Shown: positions 38,317 to 47,344, counted from the stretch's first letter. The stretch: DNA of 64,000 nt from Pirellulaceae bacterium (GCA_023382975.1 JAHDXO010000018.1:1-64000); one strand, 5' to 3'. Notes: generated from the sequence alone by a model not told the origin. Numbers and translations: made by a program.

Positions 38317-39267
38317 CTAAAGCAGAATCTCCGCAAATGCAGGAAAAAATCGGTATACATCCCGATATGCCAACACATCCTCGGCCCTCAATTCGAACTC
38401 ATCAGGCAACCAATCGTCGAGACACGGCATCCATGCGTCAAGATAAGCTCGCTCTTTTCGCGTCAACCTGGGAACACGGATAGTATATGCCTCCTCTTCC
38501 AGGTTGAAACGCGTGTAGCTAGCATGGACAAGGCCGCTACTGATTAGTTGACGCTGTTCGGACTCAGTGACCATCATTCCGCCGACCGTCACCATCTCAT
38601 GTCCATCGGCGTAACGAAAATTGAACATTGGCGCAAACTCAACATTGCTGCGTCCTGCTAAACCCGACTGCAGAGCTCGCACAACTATATTTACAATGGT
38701 CTTCGGAAGCAGACTGCGCGAAAACTGCTCATCGGTCCAGCTCGGGTCAATAAACAGTCCAGCATTTTCCACAAAGTACTCTCGCCAAACCTTCGGATTA
38801 CCGCCCGCTTCGACCGGAATAGGCGGTTCTGCGTCCACAGTCACAAGTAGAATAGATCCCGGCGTAAGGAAGGTGCCGGCTAGACTTGCATCCTGCAAAT
38901 GCTCAGGTGTCAGATGATCATCGTAATCCAGCCAAACTAGGTGCTTCAAATCCCTTGACAATTGCGGAATAAACTCGCCGACACTTCCTATTTCAATGGT
39001 GACTCCACCAAACGGCCGATTGAACTTCACGCGACGTTCAATCCTTTCGGAGAACTCGACACTTAACATCCGGTGAATTCCAAGCAACTTGTGAAATAAG
39101 ATGAAGTCCACAAAGAAAATCGACCCCATCCCAGTATACTGGTAGTCTCGAATCTGAAAGCCGGCAGTCGCCAGTGACTGCAGAGCATCCACCAGCATCC
39201 GACGCTCCACCTGCTTCGCAGGTCGTACGTCGTATTGGACTTTCAGGTAGCTCTCGGTCGACCTCAT
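38317..39267 (-). CDS. Unrecognised Rossmann-like protein, possible SAM-binding protein, third gene of the methylase-ATPase operon
   Basis: I cannot name the family. The 316-residue protein has a Rossmann/methyltransferase texture: YTGMGSIFFVDFILFHKLLG (glycine-containing first loop, residues 44-63), MLSVEFSERIERRV with an acidic residue at the end of the second strand, IEIGSVGEFI, and HLVWLDYDDHLTPEHLQD where a catalytic or ligand Asp pair would lie, followed by the strand SILLVTVDAEPP. The C-terminal third is acidic and helical. The ATG has GAGGAG six bases upstream, and this site overlaps the end of the ATPase gene, whose stop is 9 bases away, so translation is coupled. GC is clearly below that of the flanks (26 of 60 at 38941-39000). 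It could be an RNA or protein methyltransferase, or an effector; no nuclease motif is evident. Confidence 0.5.
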   Translation of the reverse strand: MRSTESYLKVQYDVRPAKQVERRMLVDALQSLATAGFQIRDYQYTGMGSIFFVDFILFHKLLGIHRMLSVEFSERIERRVKFNRPFGGVTIEIGSVGEFIPQLSRDLKHLVWLDYDDHLTPEHLQDASLAGTFLTPGSILLVTVDAEPPIPVEAGGNPKVWREYFVENAGLFIDPSWTDEQFSRSLLPKTIVNIVVRALQSGLAGRSNVEFAPMFNFRYADGHEMVTVGGMMVTESEQRQLISSGLVHASYTRFNLEEEAYTIRVPRLTRKERAYLDAWMPCLDDWLPDEFELRAEDVLAYRDVYRFFPAFAEILL

Positions 39268-39276
39268 AGCGACTCC

Positions 39277-40644
39277 TCAATCAAGACCTTCAGCTTTCAA
39301 GAAGTAATTGAAAGTATGCTCGCCAATCTTATTGGCACCCAGGGATGGCTTTTTTATGTGTTTTCGGATCTTCACCAAGTCATCATTCTCGGCATCATAC
39401 TGAACGCGCGTAGTAGTCTTCTTTGGCCTCTTTGATCCGCTCGCGACGTGGAAAGAAGTGTTCTTCTGTCGGTCGATCTCTGAGAGGTCAACCGCTCTCA
39501 TTTGCTCGGCGATTGCGCGTTCCTCTGGCTCTTCAGGAGTTTCACTCGAGTACATCCTGTCTAAAAATTTCAATATCGGCTGGGAGATACCGCGCATTCG
39601 ATTGCGAGCGTGTTGAAACACCTCTGATTCGTGATGTAAACCTCTCTTTGTAGTAGTCCACGGCAACGCAAGTGGATCATCAGACTCGAAAAACACCATT
39701 CCCAAGAATCCACGGTACTTCGGCTGAAAACTAGCTCCTCCAACTCCACCCCATCCGGTAACCTCGGACTTGTCTGCAATCGTGATGGCGCGCGCGTTAC
39801 ACATAACATACCATCCGGCAGTCTCAGCCTTCCATTCACCAGTTTCAGATCGTGCGGCCAGAGTTGCTAGAATCGTTATCGAAACGCCGTCCTGCTGGTA
39901 ACTGTCGATAGCCGGGACGACCTCGGCGGACTTTCCAAATGGGATTTTGAACGGTGCTATACTATGATCATTTATCTCGACTTGTACGTGTCTGTCGAGA
40001 AACCAAGCATAGGTCTTTGACACCTGAGTCGCCAGAACTGTGGAAAAAGAACCGTCCTTTATACGCATCGACACTTCGTTGCGGAGGTCGCTAATCTCAA
40101 TTCTCGTGCCGGCTTTGGTTCGCTGTCGGACGCCAGAAATAGCGCTAATCGGGATGCGCCAATCCTCTAAACTCAGATCTTTCTCCGCCCACTTCTGGAC
40201 ATCTAGATCGATTTCAAAGCCATCATCAAGAGTCTGCGAGCGGATCCTAATCCGATTTCCAATCTTGAAAATCGCCCGTTTGAGGCCGATACCATAAGCA
40301 CCGAGGCGAAGTTCCTCCTGCTTACTTGCTGAATTGCCGCGTCCAAAATTGAAAACTTCTTTCTGGGCATCATCAAGCGGGATTCCACCACAGTGGTCTT
40401 CAATGACGAAACTGGATGGCGAATAGGACACCTTAATCAGTGGAAGCGTCTGGCTGGAGCGGCGCGATGAAGGATCGTCTCGAGTGAAGGCAGAGGCGCG
40501 AATGTTGACAGATCTTGACCGAACCAAACCATCAATAGAGTTATCGATCAAGTCGAGAATACAGTCCTCAAGGGTAATATCTCTCGTAAACATGTCCAAG
40601 AAGAAACGTTTTCGCGGGCGGGCATTGGCAAATCGTTCTGACAT
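39277..40644 (-). CDS. MORC/MutL-like GHKL ATPase
   Basis: The 455-residue protein shows all the N-terminal GHKL (Bergerat) motifs: motif I LEDCILDLIDNSIDGLV, with the Mg-binding Asn, motif II VIEDHCGGIPLDDA, and motif III LGAYGIGLKRAIFKIGN, followed by GTRIEISDL. The GxxGxGxK form with a following lysine-rich helix is like MutL, Hsp90 and MORC rather than histidine kinases; no histidine phosphoacceptor or sensor domain is present. An S5-like transducer region follows, then WYVMCNARAI and a basic C-terminus. Prokaryotic MORC/MutL-like ATPases are known in restriction-modification operons (Iyer, Abhiman and Aravind 2008). It lies 30 bases after the DNA methyltransferase and 9 bases before the Rossmann-like gene. 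AAGGAA precedes its ATG. Confidence 0.85.
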   Translation of the reverse strand: MSERFANARPRKRFFLDMFTRDITLEDCILDLIDNSIDGLVRSRSVNIRASAFTRDDPSSRRSSQTLPLIKVSYSPSSFVIEDHCGGIPLDDAQKEVFNFGRGNSASKQEELRLGAYGIGLKRAIFKIGNRIRIRSQTLDDGFEIDLDVQKWAEKDLSLEDWRIPISAISGVRQRTKAGTRIEISDLRNEVSMRIKDGSFSTVLATQVSKTYAWFLDRHVQVEINDHSIAPFKIPFGKSAEVVPAIDSYQQDGVSITILATLAARSETGEWKAETAGWYVMCNARAITIADKSEVTGWGGVGGASFQPKYRGFLGMVFFESDDPLALPWTTTKRGLHHESEVFQHARNRMRGISQPILKFLDRMYSSETPEEPEERAIAEQMRAVDLSEIDRQKNTSFHVASGSKRPKKTTTRVQYDAENDDLVKIRKHIKKPSLGANKIGEHTFNYFLKAEGLD

Positions 40645-40674
40645 TGGCGATGTTCCTTGTGCCGTCGGATGGTT

Positions 40675-41490
40675 TCAAGTGCGTCGGGTGTCGAGCCTCT
40701 CACAGATAATTCGGCAGTTGTCGAGCAATAAGTCACAGCATTTGAAATGCATCTTCGCCTGAACAGCGGCCAAGACGCCTGAACCTGATCCGGCAAACGG
40801 GTCCACGTAAAGCTCCCCGGCTGCCCCACTGATTTCCACAATGCGTTCAAACAGTGCTGTTGGGAGTTCATTGGCGTCACGGTACTTGTGTTTGCGATGG
40901 CGGACTGGACTCAGATCATCCCAGATGTCGCTCAAGTTGATACCGTTAGCGTCTATAATTGGCCGATACCCCCCATAGTCTTTGATGTACTCGCCGCAGT
41001 GCCTGCAGCGCGCAGGATCGAGTTTTGGGCGGCAAAAAAAAGCTGGTGATCCTCGCGTGAACATCAGCAGTGAGTAGTGCGCAGGGTAGAGTCGTTGGCC
41101 TCGGACAAAACCATTTTTCATGGCAATGGCGACCCAGTGGCGAAACTGCAGCCGGGATTCAAGGATCGCCCCGACTCGCATTGACCAAATTGGGAGATGG
41201 TAAAGGTACAGGGTTCCGCCAGGCATTAGCACACGCGCGCTCTCATTGAGCACTTCCACCAACCAAGCTTGGTATTCCTGTTCAGGCCTGCAGTCGAGGG
41301 ACGGCTCGTGCACACTATAACGCTTACCCAAATTAAACGGGGGGTCTAGGAAGACGATCGCGGCAGACTCCGAGGGGACTTGTCGCAGGAAGTCTAGTGC
41401 TTCACCGTTCGCTACTACGCCAGTCGCTGTCCTGCTTCGGTATCTTCGGACGGTTCGAACGCGGTTTGTAGTCTCTTTCCGTGCCGGCAT
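40675..41490 (-). CDS. DNA methyltransferase, beta type (probable N6-adenine)
   Basis: The 271-residue protein has the catalytic motif IV first, IVFLDPPFNLGKRY (about residues 46-59), and the SAM motif I last, YVDPFAGSGSGVLAA (about 233-247), the order that defines beta-class N4-cytosine/N6-adenine methyltransferases. DPPF points to adenine-N6 rather than the SPP(Y/W) usual for N4-cytosine. Between them are LMPGGTLYLYHLPIW and a CRHCGEYIKDYGGY insert with a CxxC pair. It would modify a specific DNA sequence; the target is unknown. It is the first gene of a three-gene leftward operon. No partner restriction enzyme is recognisable. Confidence 0.85.
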   Translation of the reverse strand: MPARKETTNRVRTVRRYRSRTATGVVANGEALDFLRQVPSESAAIVFLDPPFNLGKRYSVHEPSLDCRPEQEYQAWLVEVLNESARVLMPGGTLYLYHLPIWSMRVGAILESRLQFRHWVAIAMKNGFVRGQRLYPAHYSLLMFTRGSPAFFCRPKLDPARCRHCGEYIKDYGGYRPIIDANGINLSDIWDDLSPVRHRKHKYRDANELPTALFERIVEISGAAGELYVDPFAGSGSGVLAAVQAKMHFKCCDLLLDNCRIICERLDTRRT

Positions 41491-41844
41491 AACTTGGACA
41501 CTTCGTGGCTGCGGGGCAGCCCCCCCCCTAGTTTCCGGGGCGAGCGACTCGACAATGACCCGTGGTTCAAATTGGGAATTGTAGCAATCTAAGGTCGGCG
41601 TGCAACCGGATGCGGATGCTGCTGGAATGCCGTGCTAATAGTGGGGTAATCGCCCCCCATTTAATGCATGGGCCTTCGCTTTGCCGTAAGACTGCTCCGA
41701 GCTTTCCTAGGTGTTGCCTAGTTTAATTTGAGGGAATGCGGGATTTGGTCGCGCTGTTCGTGCATCCGTGCTGGCTTTGGGGTTGCGATTCTCACTTCGG
41801 CACGTGGCGCGGCCACGCCTTGACATTGACGCGCAGGCGTTGTG
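41491..41844. other. Upstream region of the methyltransferase operon
   Basis: No gene is supported in these 354 bases. The leftward operon promoter should be here. A run of nine C lies at 41520-41528. The ribosome site before the methyltransferase ATG is weak. Confidence 0.5.
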
Positions 41845-42325
41845 TCAAAGGTCGGTCAGGACGGGACCCGTGGTAGCCTCGGTACAGGCTCGGGCGATCT
41901 CGGCGCAGCTCAGGCCGTCGCAGGCGCGGCGGACTTCGGTCCAATCGTCGCCGTTAGTGGTGAACACGTTCAACGCGTTGCGGATCAATTCCTCGGCCGC
42001 ATCGGCAGTCGGTACGCCGTACCGGATGACGTCATCGAACGGGCGGAAGACGGCCGGATCGAGCACCTCCAGTTGATTCGTGGCGGCCAAGATCAGACTG
42101 TCCGAATCGTCGGCTTCGACGAACTGGAAGAACGAGTTCAGCACGCGCCGGATCTCGCCGACTTCGTTTCGGCCCAGCCCGGTCGCTACCGATGGGTTCG
42201 AATTCGTCGAACAGGTAGTCGCCGCACTTGACGATCGAGTCAAACACCTGTTGGAGGTTGGCTGTTCGTCGTGTACGGACAAGGGTAGCCGATTGCGGTA
42301 TACTTGCGGCTTGGTTGTTTCCCAA
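41845..42325 (-). pseudogene. Frameshifted and truncated AAA ATPase remnant
   Basis: In one frame the leftward strand encodes TANLQQVFDSIVKCGDYLFD then EFEPIGSDR, an AAA Walker B region with its preceding helix. One base later the frame changes and the protein continues LGRNEVGEIRRVLNSFFQFV, then LILAATNQLEVLDPAVFRPF (sensor 1 and arginine-finger region) and a C-terminal lid helix. The P-loop half upstream is missing, because the sequence runs into the lhr repeat, and the tail stops early at TGPVLTDL. The shift falls near 42177-42187. It cannot make a working ATPase and appears to be a relic of the insertion or an earlier resident. Confidence 0.7.
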
Positions 42326-42387
42326 GGAACTGCAATCCGAAAGCTTCCGTTATGATGCACCGCGAGAAGTTTCGGGCGTCCCCGCCG

Positions 42388-42522
42388 CAACTGGAGCAAT
42401 GATGCTCTCGGTCCCCGCCTCGTCGGATTCCGTGGTCGACGTGCCGGCCGACGCGCTCGCGGCGTTCCATCCGACGCTGCGCCGCTGGTTCGTCGACACG
42501 TTCGACGCCCCGACTCGTGCTC
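42388..42522 (+). repeat. Right copy of the 135-bp direct repeat bounding the island
   Basis: This copy includes the start of the intact lhr gene. Just before the lhr ATG it still encodes PPQLEQ and stop in the frame of the sulfatase end (PSQLEL and stop in the left copy), so it carries the tail of a related sulfatase gene as well as the lhr start. That points to an origin at an equivalent sulfatase-lhr junction elsewhere or in another strain. Confidence 0.95.
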
Positions 42523-45500
42523 AGATTCTGGCTTGGCCCGCGATCTCCTCCGGGCAGAACACGCTGTTGCTGGCTCCGACCGGATCCGGAAAGACGCTGG
42601 CCGCGTTCCTGGTTGCTATCGACCGGATCATGTTTCCGGCTCACGGCGCCAAGTCCGAGTCTGCTCCACCGGCGCCCGGCCCAGGCGTGCGAGTGCTGTA
42701 CATCTCGCCGCTCAAGGCACTGGGCGTCGACGTCGAGCGGAATCTGCGGTCTCCGATCGCCGGAGTGCGTGCCGCGGCGGAACGAGACGGCGTCGCGTAT
42801 CACTTGCCCTCAGTCGGCGTCCGCTCCGGCGATACGCCGTCCGAGGACCGGGTAAGGCTGCGGCGCGAACCGCCGGAGATCCTGATCACCACGCCCGAGT
42901 CGCTGTATCTGATGCTGACGTCGCGGACTCGCGAGATCCTCCACACGGTCGACACGGTCATCGTCGATGAAATCCATTCGCTGGTCGCCACAAAACGCGG
43001 CGCTCATCTGGCACTGTCGCTCGAACGCCTGGAATGTTTGCGTCGTCGAGCGAAACCGGCTGCGCCGCCGTTGCAGCGCATCGGGCTATCCGCCACGCAG
43101 CGGCCGTTGGACGAAGTGTCGCGTTTTCTGGGCGGCGCCGAAGCCACGGCCAATCCGGCGGAAGCGCCAGTTGCCCGGCCGGTTAAGATTATCGAGGCCG
43201 GACGCGGGAAACAGTTGGATTTGACGATCGAGGTGCCGGTCGAGGACATGGCGCGGCTGGGCGATGTTCCGCTGATCCTCAATCCCGCGGCTGCCGGGCC
43301 GACCGTCCCGTCGATTTGGCCCGCCATCCATCCGCGGTTGGTCGAGTTGATCCGGGCGCACCGGTCAACGATGATCTTCGTCAACAGCCGCCGCTTGGCC
43401 GAGCGATTGGCGGCCGCGATCAACGAGTTGGCGGACGAGGAAATCGCGCTGGCTCACCACGGCTCGATCGCCAAAGACACGCGGCAGCAGATCGAGGACC
43501 GCTTGAAGCGCGGACAACTGCCGGCGATCGTCGCCACCTCGTCGCTCGAGCTGGGCATCGACATGGGGGCCGTCGATTTGGTGATCCAGATCGAAGCGCC
43601 GCCGTCGGTGGCGTCCGGGATTCAGCGTGTCGGCCGGGCCGGGCACCAAGTCGGGGCCCGATCCTCGGGCATCGTGTTTCCCAAGTACCGCGGCGATCTG
43701 TTGGCCTGCGCGGCGGCGGCTCGTCGAATGATGGCGGGCGACGTCGAGGCAACCTACTATCCGCGCAATCCGCTGGACGTGCTGGCTCAGCAAATGGTCG
43801 CCATGGCCGCTCTGGAGTCGGTCAGCGTCGACGAGCTGTACCAGACGGTACGTCAAGCCGCGCCGTTTTTCGAACTGCCGCGGAACACGTTCGAGGGCGT
43901 GTTGGATCTGCTGGCCGGCCGCTACCCGTCGGACGAGTTCTCCGAGTTGCGTCCGCGGCTGACGTGGGACCGCATCGCCGGCCAGGTCTCGCCGCGCAAG
44001 GGCACCCAGCGCGTGGCCGTGCTGAATGCCGGCACCATCCCGGACCGCGGTCTGTACGGCGTCTTCCTGGCCGGCGACGGCGGGCATGGCAGCCGCGTGG
44101 GGGAACTGGACGAGGAGATGGTCTTCGAGACCCATGCGGGCGACGTCTTTCTGCTGGGTGCCTCCTCGTGGCGAGTGCTGGAGATCACCCACGACCGCGT
44201 GCTGGTCGCTCCGGCGCCGGGCGAGCCGGGCAAGATGCCGTTCTGGCGCGGCGACGGGCCGGGGCGGCCGCTGGAATTCGGCCGCGCGATCGGCGAATTG
44301 TCGCGAACCCTGGCGGACCAAGACCGCGAGCAGGCCGCCCAGTCGTTGATTGAAGACCACGGTCTGGACCGTCGCGCGGCGAAGAACCTGCTGGACTACT
44401 TGCACCAGCAGCGCGAAGCGACGGGCGAGGTGCCGAGCGACCGCACGATCGTCGTCGAGTGCTTCTTCGACGAGGTAGGCGACTGGCGGATCGTGATTCT
44501 GTCGCCCTTCGGGGCTCGCGTTCACGCGCCGTGGGCGACGGCGGTGGCCGCCAAGTTGCAGGCCGAGACGGCGGGCGAGGTCGACATGATGTGGAGCGAC
44601 GACGGGATGGTGTTCCGTCTGCCCGAATCGGACGAACCGCCGCCGATCGAACTGCTGCTGCCGGCGTCGGACGAGGTCGAAGATCTGGTCGTGCGTCAGT
44701 TGGGTTCGACGGCGCTGTTCGCGGCCCGATTCCGCGAGAACGCTGCGCGGGCCTTGCTGCTGCCGCGGCGGCATCCGGGCCGCCGGACGCCGCTCTGGCT
44801 GCAGCGCCGCCGCTCGGCCGATCTGTTGTCCGTCGCCTCGCGCTATTCCGACTTTCCGATTCTGCTGGAAACGTTCCGCGAGTGCCTGCGGGACGTGTTC
44901 GATCTGCGCGGGCTGAAGAGCATCCTGCGCGACGTCGAGCAGCGTGTGATCCGCGTCCGGATGGAGCGGACCGGGATTGCATCGCCGTTCGCGTCGTCGG
45001 TGATGTTCAACTACACGGCGAACTTCCTGTACGAGGGCGATGCGCCGTTGGCCGAACGCCGCGCGGCAACGCTGGCGCTGGACCATGCGCAACTGCGGGA
45101 ATTGCTGGGCGACGCCGAGCTGCGCGAGTTGCTGGACGCCGCGGCGGTCGAAGAATTGGCGTTCGAACTGCAGCGATTGGACGAGCGGTTCCACGTGAAG
45201 CACCCGGATGCATTGCACGAAATGCTGCAACACCTGGGCGACCTGTCGCGCGAGGAACTGGCGGCGAGATGCGAGTCCGGGGCGGCCAGCGACGGGCGGC
45301 TGGACGAGTGGATCAACGGCCTGATCCAGGCTCGACGCCTGATCTGGATTCGGATCGCCGGCCAGCGGCGGTTGGCGGCTGCCGAAGACGCGGCCCGCTT
45401 TCGCGACGCGCTGGGGGTCGTGCCGCCGCCGGGATTGCCCGACGCCTTCCTGGAAAGCGTCAACGATCCCCTGGGCGATCTCGTCTCGCGGTATGCTCGC

Positions 45501-47048
45501 ACGCATGTTCCGTTCCAGGCGGAACACGTAGCCGAGCGATTCGGACTGGGCGTCGCTCCGGTGCGCGAGACGCTGCAGCGCTTGCTCGCCCGCAATCGCT
45601 TGCTCGAAGGCGAATTCCTGCCGGGCGGGCACGGGCGGGAATGGTGCGACGCCGATGTGCTGCGCAGCCTGAAACGCCGCTCGCTGGCGCGGCTCCGCAA
45701 ACAGGTCGAGCCGGTCGAGCCTGCGGTGCTGACGCGGTTTCTGATCGATTGGCAAGGCGTTTCGCCGTCCCGCCTCGTCGGTGAAAGGATGGGACTGGCT
45801 TCGAAGGACGAGACGCCTGTCCCCGTCTTCTCACCGCGAAAGCGTGGATTGGACGGCTTGCTGGACGTCGTCGAGCAACTGCAGGGAGTGCCGTTGCCCG
45901 CCTCGGTCTGGGAGCAGGAAATCCTGCCGAGCCGGATTCAAGACTATCGCCCCAGCGACCTCGACGAATTGTGCGCCGCCGGCGAGATCGTGTGGCGCGG
46001 GTTCGACAGTCTCGGTCCCGGCGACGGGCGAATCGCACTGTATTTGGCGGACCATTTCTTGCGGCTTGTGCCGCCGTCCAAGCCGGTCGAAGGGGAACTG
46101 GCGGAGCGTGTCCGGCAATTGCTGTCCCAGCGCGGGGCATTGTTTTTCGACGACATCGTGCGGACCGTCGGCGGCTTCCGCAACGATCTGCTCGACGCCG
46201 TTTGGCAATTGGTGTGGGCGGGCGAGTTGACCAACGACACGCTGGCGCCGCTGCGATCCCTGAACCGCAGCAGCGGATCGGGCGGCAAGAAGGAATCGTC
46301 GCGTCGCGGCCGGCGAGCCTTTCGATCGCGTCGAGTCAGCAAGCTGCCGGGCTCCGAAGGGCGTTTCTCGCTGCTGCCTGCGCTCGGGTCAGACGGTCCC
46401 AGCGCGACGGAGCGTCAGGCGGCGATCGCCAGCCAATTGATCGAACGCTACGGCGTGTTGACTCGGGAGATGGTCGTCCACGAAGGGATTCCGGGCGGCT
46501 TTGCGGGCCTGTACCCCGTGTTGAAGGCCATGGAGGAATCCGGTCGCCTGCGGCGTGGCTACTTCGTCGCCGGGTTGGGCGCTGCGCAATTCGCCGCGCC
46601 AGGCGCCGAAGACCGGTTGCGGCAGACGGGACGCGACCCAGCGCTGGCGGGCGGCGCGATCGTATTGGCTGCCACCGATCCGGCCAATCCGTACGGTGCG
46701 GCACTCGACTGGCCCGCCACGGAGGACGGCGTCATGCGTCCGCAGCGCGCGGCGAGTTCGCGAGTCGTGCTGAGCGACGGCCATCTGGTCGGCTACCTCG
46801 GCCGCACCGGCCAGCATCTGTTGGCGTTCCTGCCCGACATCGAACCCGAGCGGACCATGCAAGGCGACCGACTCGTCCAAGCCCTGGTCGACGTAGCGGC
46901 CAACGGCCCCGTCTACCTGACCAAGATCGACGGCGCCGACCCCGGCGAATCCCCGCTCGCCCCACCCCTGATCGCCGCCGGCTTCGTCCCCACCGCCCGC
47001 GGTTACCTGCTGCGCAGCACCGCCGTCCGGCCAGGGAAGGAGGATTGA
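42402..47048 (+). CDS. lhr: Lhr-type ATP-dependent helicase (DEAD/DEAH family)
   Basis: The 1548-residue protein has superfamily 2 helicase motifs: Walker A LAPTGSGKTLAAFL near residue 50, motif Ia YISPLKALGVD, motif II VDEIHSL near 188, motif III GLSATQRP, and motifs IV-VI with ATSSLELGIDMGAVDLVIQ and IQRVGRAGH. The winged-helix and Lhr-core domains follow, then an Lhr-CTD of about 500 residues with several winged-helix-like segments. Lhr enzymes translocate 3' to 5' on ssDNA and act in DNA repair. The ATG at 42402 is preferred over 42399 because the truncated left copy conserves only that ATG; GGAG lies five bases upstream. The original promoter and coupling to the sulfatase gene are lost through the island, so expression may now depend on island DNA. 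Confidence 0.9.
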   Translation: MLSVPASSDSVVDVPADALAAFHPTLRRWFVDTFDAPTRAQILAWPAISSGQNTLLLAPTGSGKTLAAFLVAIDRIMFPAHGAKSESAPPAPGPGVRVLYISPLKALGVDVERNLRSPIAGVRAAAERDGVAYHLPSVGVRSGDTPSEDRVRLRREPPEILITTPESLYLMLTSRTREILHTVDTVIVDEIHSLVATKRGAHLALSLERLECLRRRAKPAAPPLQRIGLSATQRPLDEVSRFLGGAEATANPAEAPVARPVKIIEAGRGKQLDLTIEVPVEDMARLGDVPLILNPAAAGPTVPSIWPAIHPRLVELIRAHRSTMIFVNSRRLAERLAAAINELADEEIALAHHGSIAKDTRQQIEDRLKRGQLPAIVATSSLELGIDMGAVDLVIQIEAPPSVASGIQRVGRAGHQVGARSSGIVFPKYRGDLLACAAAARRMMAGDVEATYYPRNPLDVLAQQMVAMAALESVSVDELYQTVRQAAPFFELPRNTFEGVLDLLAGRYPSDEFSELRPRLTWDRIAGQVSPRKGTQRVAVLNAGTIPDRGLYGVFLAGDGGHGSRVGELDEEMVFETHAGDVFLLGASSWRVLEITHDRVLVAPAPGEPGKMPFWRGDGPGRPLEFGRAIGELSRTLADQDREQAAQSLIEDHGLDRRAAKNLLDYLHQQREATGEVPSDRTIVVECFFDEVGDWRIVILSPFGARVHAPWATAVAAKLQAETAGEVDMMWSDDGMVFRLPESDEPPPIELLLPASDEVEDLVVRQLGSTALFAARFRENAARALLLPRRHPGRRTPLWLQRRRSADLLSVASRYSDFPILLETFRECLRDVFDLRGLKSILRDVEQRVIRVRMERTGIASPFASSVMFNYTANFLYEGDAPLAERRAATLALDHAQLRELLGDAELRELLDAAAVEELAFELQRLDERFHVKHPDALHEMLQHLGDLSREELAARCESGAASDGRLDEWINGLIQARRLIWIRIAGQRRLAAAEDAARFRDALGVVPPPGLPDAFLESVNDPLGDLVSRYARTHVPFQAEHVAERFGLGVAPVRETLQRLLARNRLLEGEFLPGGHGREWCDADVLRSLKRRSLARLRKQVEPVEPAVLTRFLIDWQGVSPSRLVGERMGLASKDETPVPVFSPRKRGLDGLLDVVEQLQGVPLPASVWEQEILPSRIQDYRPSDLDELCAAGEIVWRGFDSLGPGDGRIALYLADHFLRLVPPSKPVEGELAERVRQLLSQRGALFFDDIVRTVGGFRNDLLDAVWQLVWAGELTNDTLAPLRSLNRSSGSGGKKESSRRGRRAFRSRRVSKLPGSEGRFSLLPALGSDGPSATERQAAIASQLIERYGVLTREMVVHEGIPGGFAGLYPVLKAMEESGRLRRGYFVAGLGAAQFAAPGAEDRLRQTGRDPALAGGAIVLAATDPANPYGAALDWPATEDGVMRPQRAASSRVVLSDGHLVGYLGRTGQHLLAFLPDIEPERTMQGDRLVQALVDVAANGPVYLTKIDGADPGESPLAPPLIAAGFVPTARGYLLRSTAVRPGKED

Positions 47049-47113
47049 GATGGCCCGTCGAAGCACGGGCGGCGTCGAATGATGTGCGTTGCCTTTTCGC
47101 GAGGAATGACGCC

Positions 47114-47139
47114 GCGTAGAATGCGACGAGATTCTACGC
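47114..47139. repeat. Perfect 9-bp stem-loop downstream of lhr
   Basis: GCGTAGAAT (47114-47122) pairs fully with ATTCTACGC (47131-47139) across an 8-base loop. There is no T-run after it, so it is not a standard terminator; it may be a REP-like element or part of a Rho-dependent end. Confidence 0.6.
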
Positions 47140-47223
47140 TCAAGAGACCGGCAGCCTGGTCTAATTCATTGCAGTGTCTGATTCATGACTTTCGTGTAGG
47201 TGAACGGCCGACGGGGTTGTTGT

Positions 47224-47344
47224 ATGGACTTGTACGAGGAATTGGCTAGATTGGTTGACGCGCGATCAAGATTGGGTGGATTTGAAAAAGCTGGGATACG
47301 ACGATGCAACAGGAACGGACGAGAGCGGTGCTGAATCAAGTTGA
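47224..47344 (+). pseudogene. Deleted nucleotidyltransferase gene (N- and C-terminal ends only)
   Basis: The ATG at 47224 begins MDLYEELARLVDA, which resembles the opening of planctomycete minimal-nucleotidyltransferase/AbiEii-like proteins. Immediately after, in another frame, comes TRDQDWVDLKKLGYDDATGT and then stop at 47342-47344, like the (Q/K)D.VDL..L tail of the same proteins. The body of about 200 residues with the GSD catalytic motif is missing. This matches internal deletion of one gene of a nucleotidyltransferase toxin-antitoxin pair. The assignment rests on short end-matches. Confidence 0.45.

Larger units (their letters stand above)
37447..42387. mobile_element. Genomic island inserted at the 5' end of lhr
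   Basis: About 4.94 kb lies between the two 135-bp repeat copies. The central operon is lower in GC than the flanks: 25 of 60 bases are G/C at 39301-39360 against 44 of 60 at 44281-44340 in lhr. Cargo, left to right: a small hypothetical gene, a BrxL C-terminal remnant, a leftward operon of an unrecognised Rossmann-like protein, a GHKL ATPase and a DNA methyltransferase, then a frameshifted AAA ATPase remnant. No integrase or transposase is visible. The repeat copies differ by 4%, so this is not a fresh target-site duplication; an element carrying its own diverged replacement of the gene start, or recombination with foreign DNA, fits better. Confidence 0.7.

Noticed and set aside
41520-41528. 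Run of nine C bases considered as a phase-variable switch for the methyltransferase
   Set aside because: It lies about 30 bases upstream of the start codon and outside the coding region; it could affect promoter or leader function but gives no direct frame switch.
43365-45755. Long open frame of 796 codons on the minus strand
   Set aside because: It is antisense to lhr. High GC keeps the opposite strand open, and the sequence is Arg/Gln-rich with no domain.
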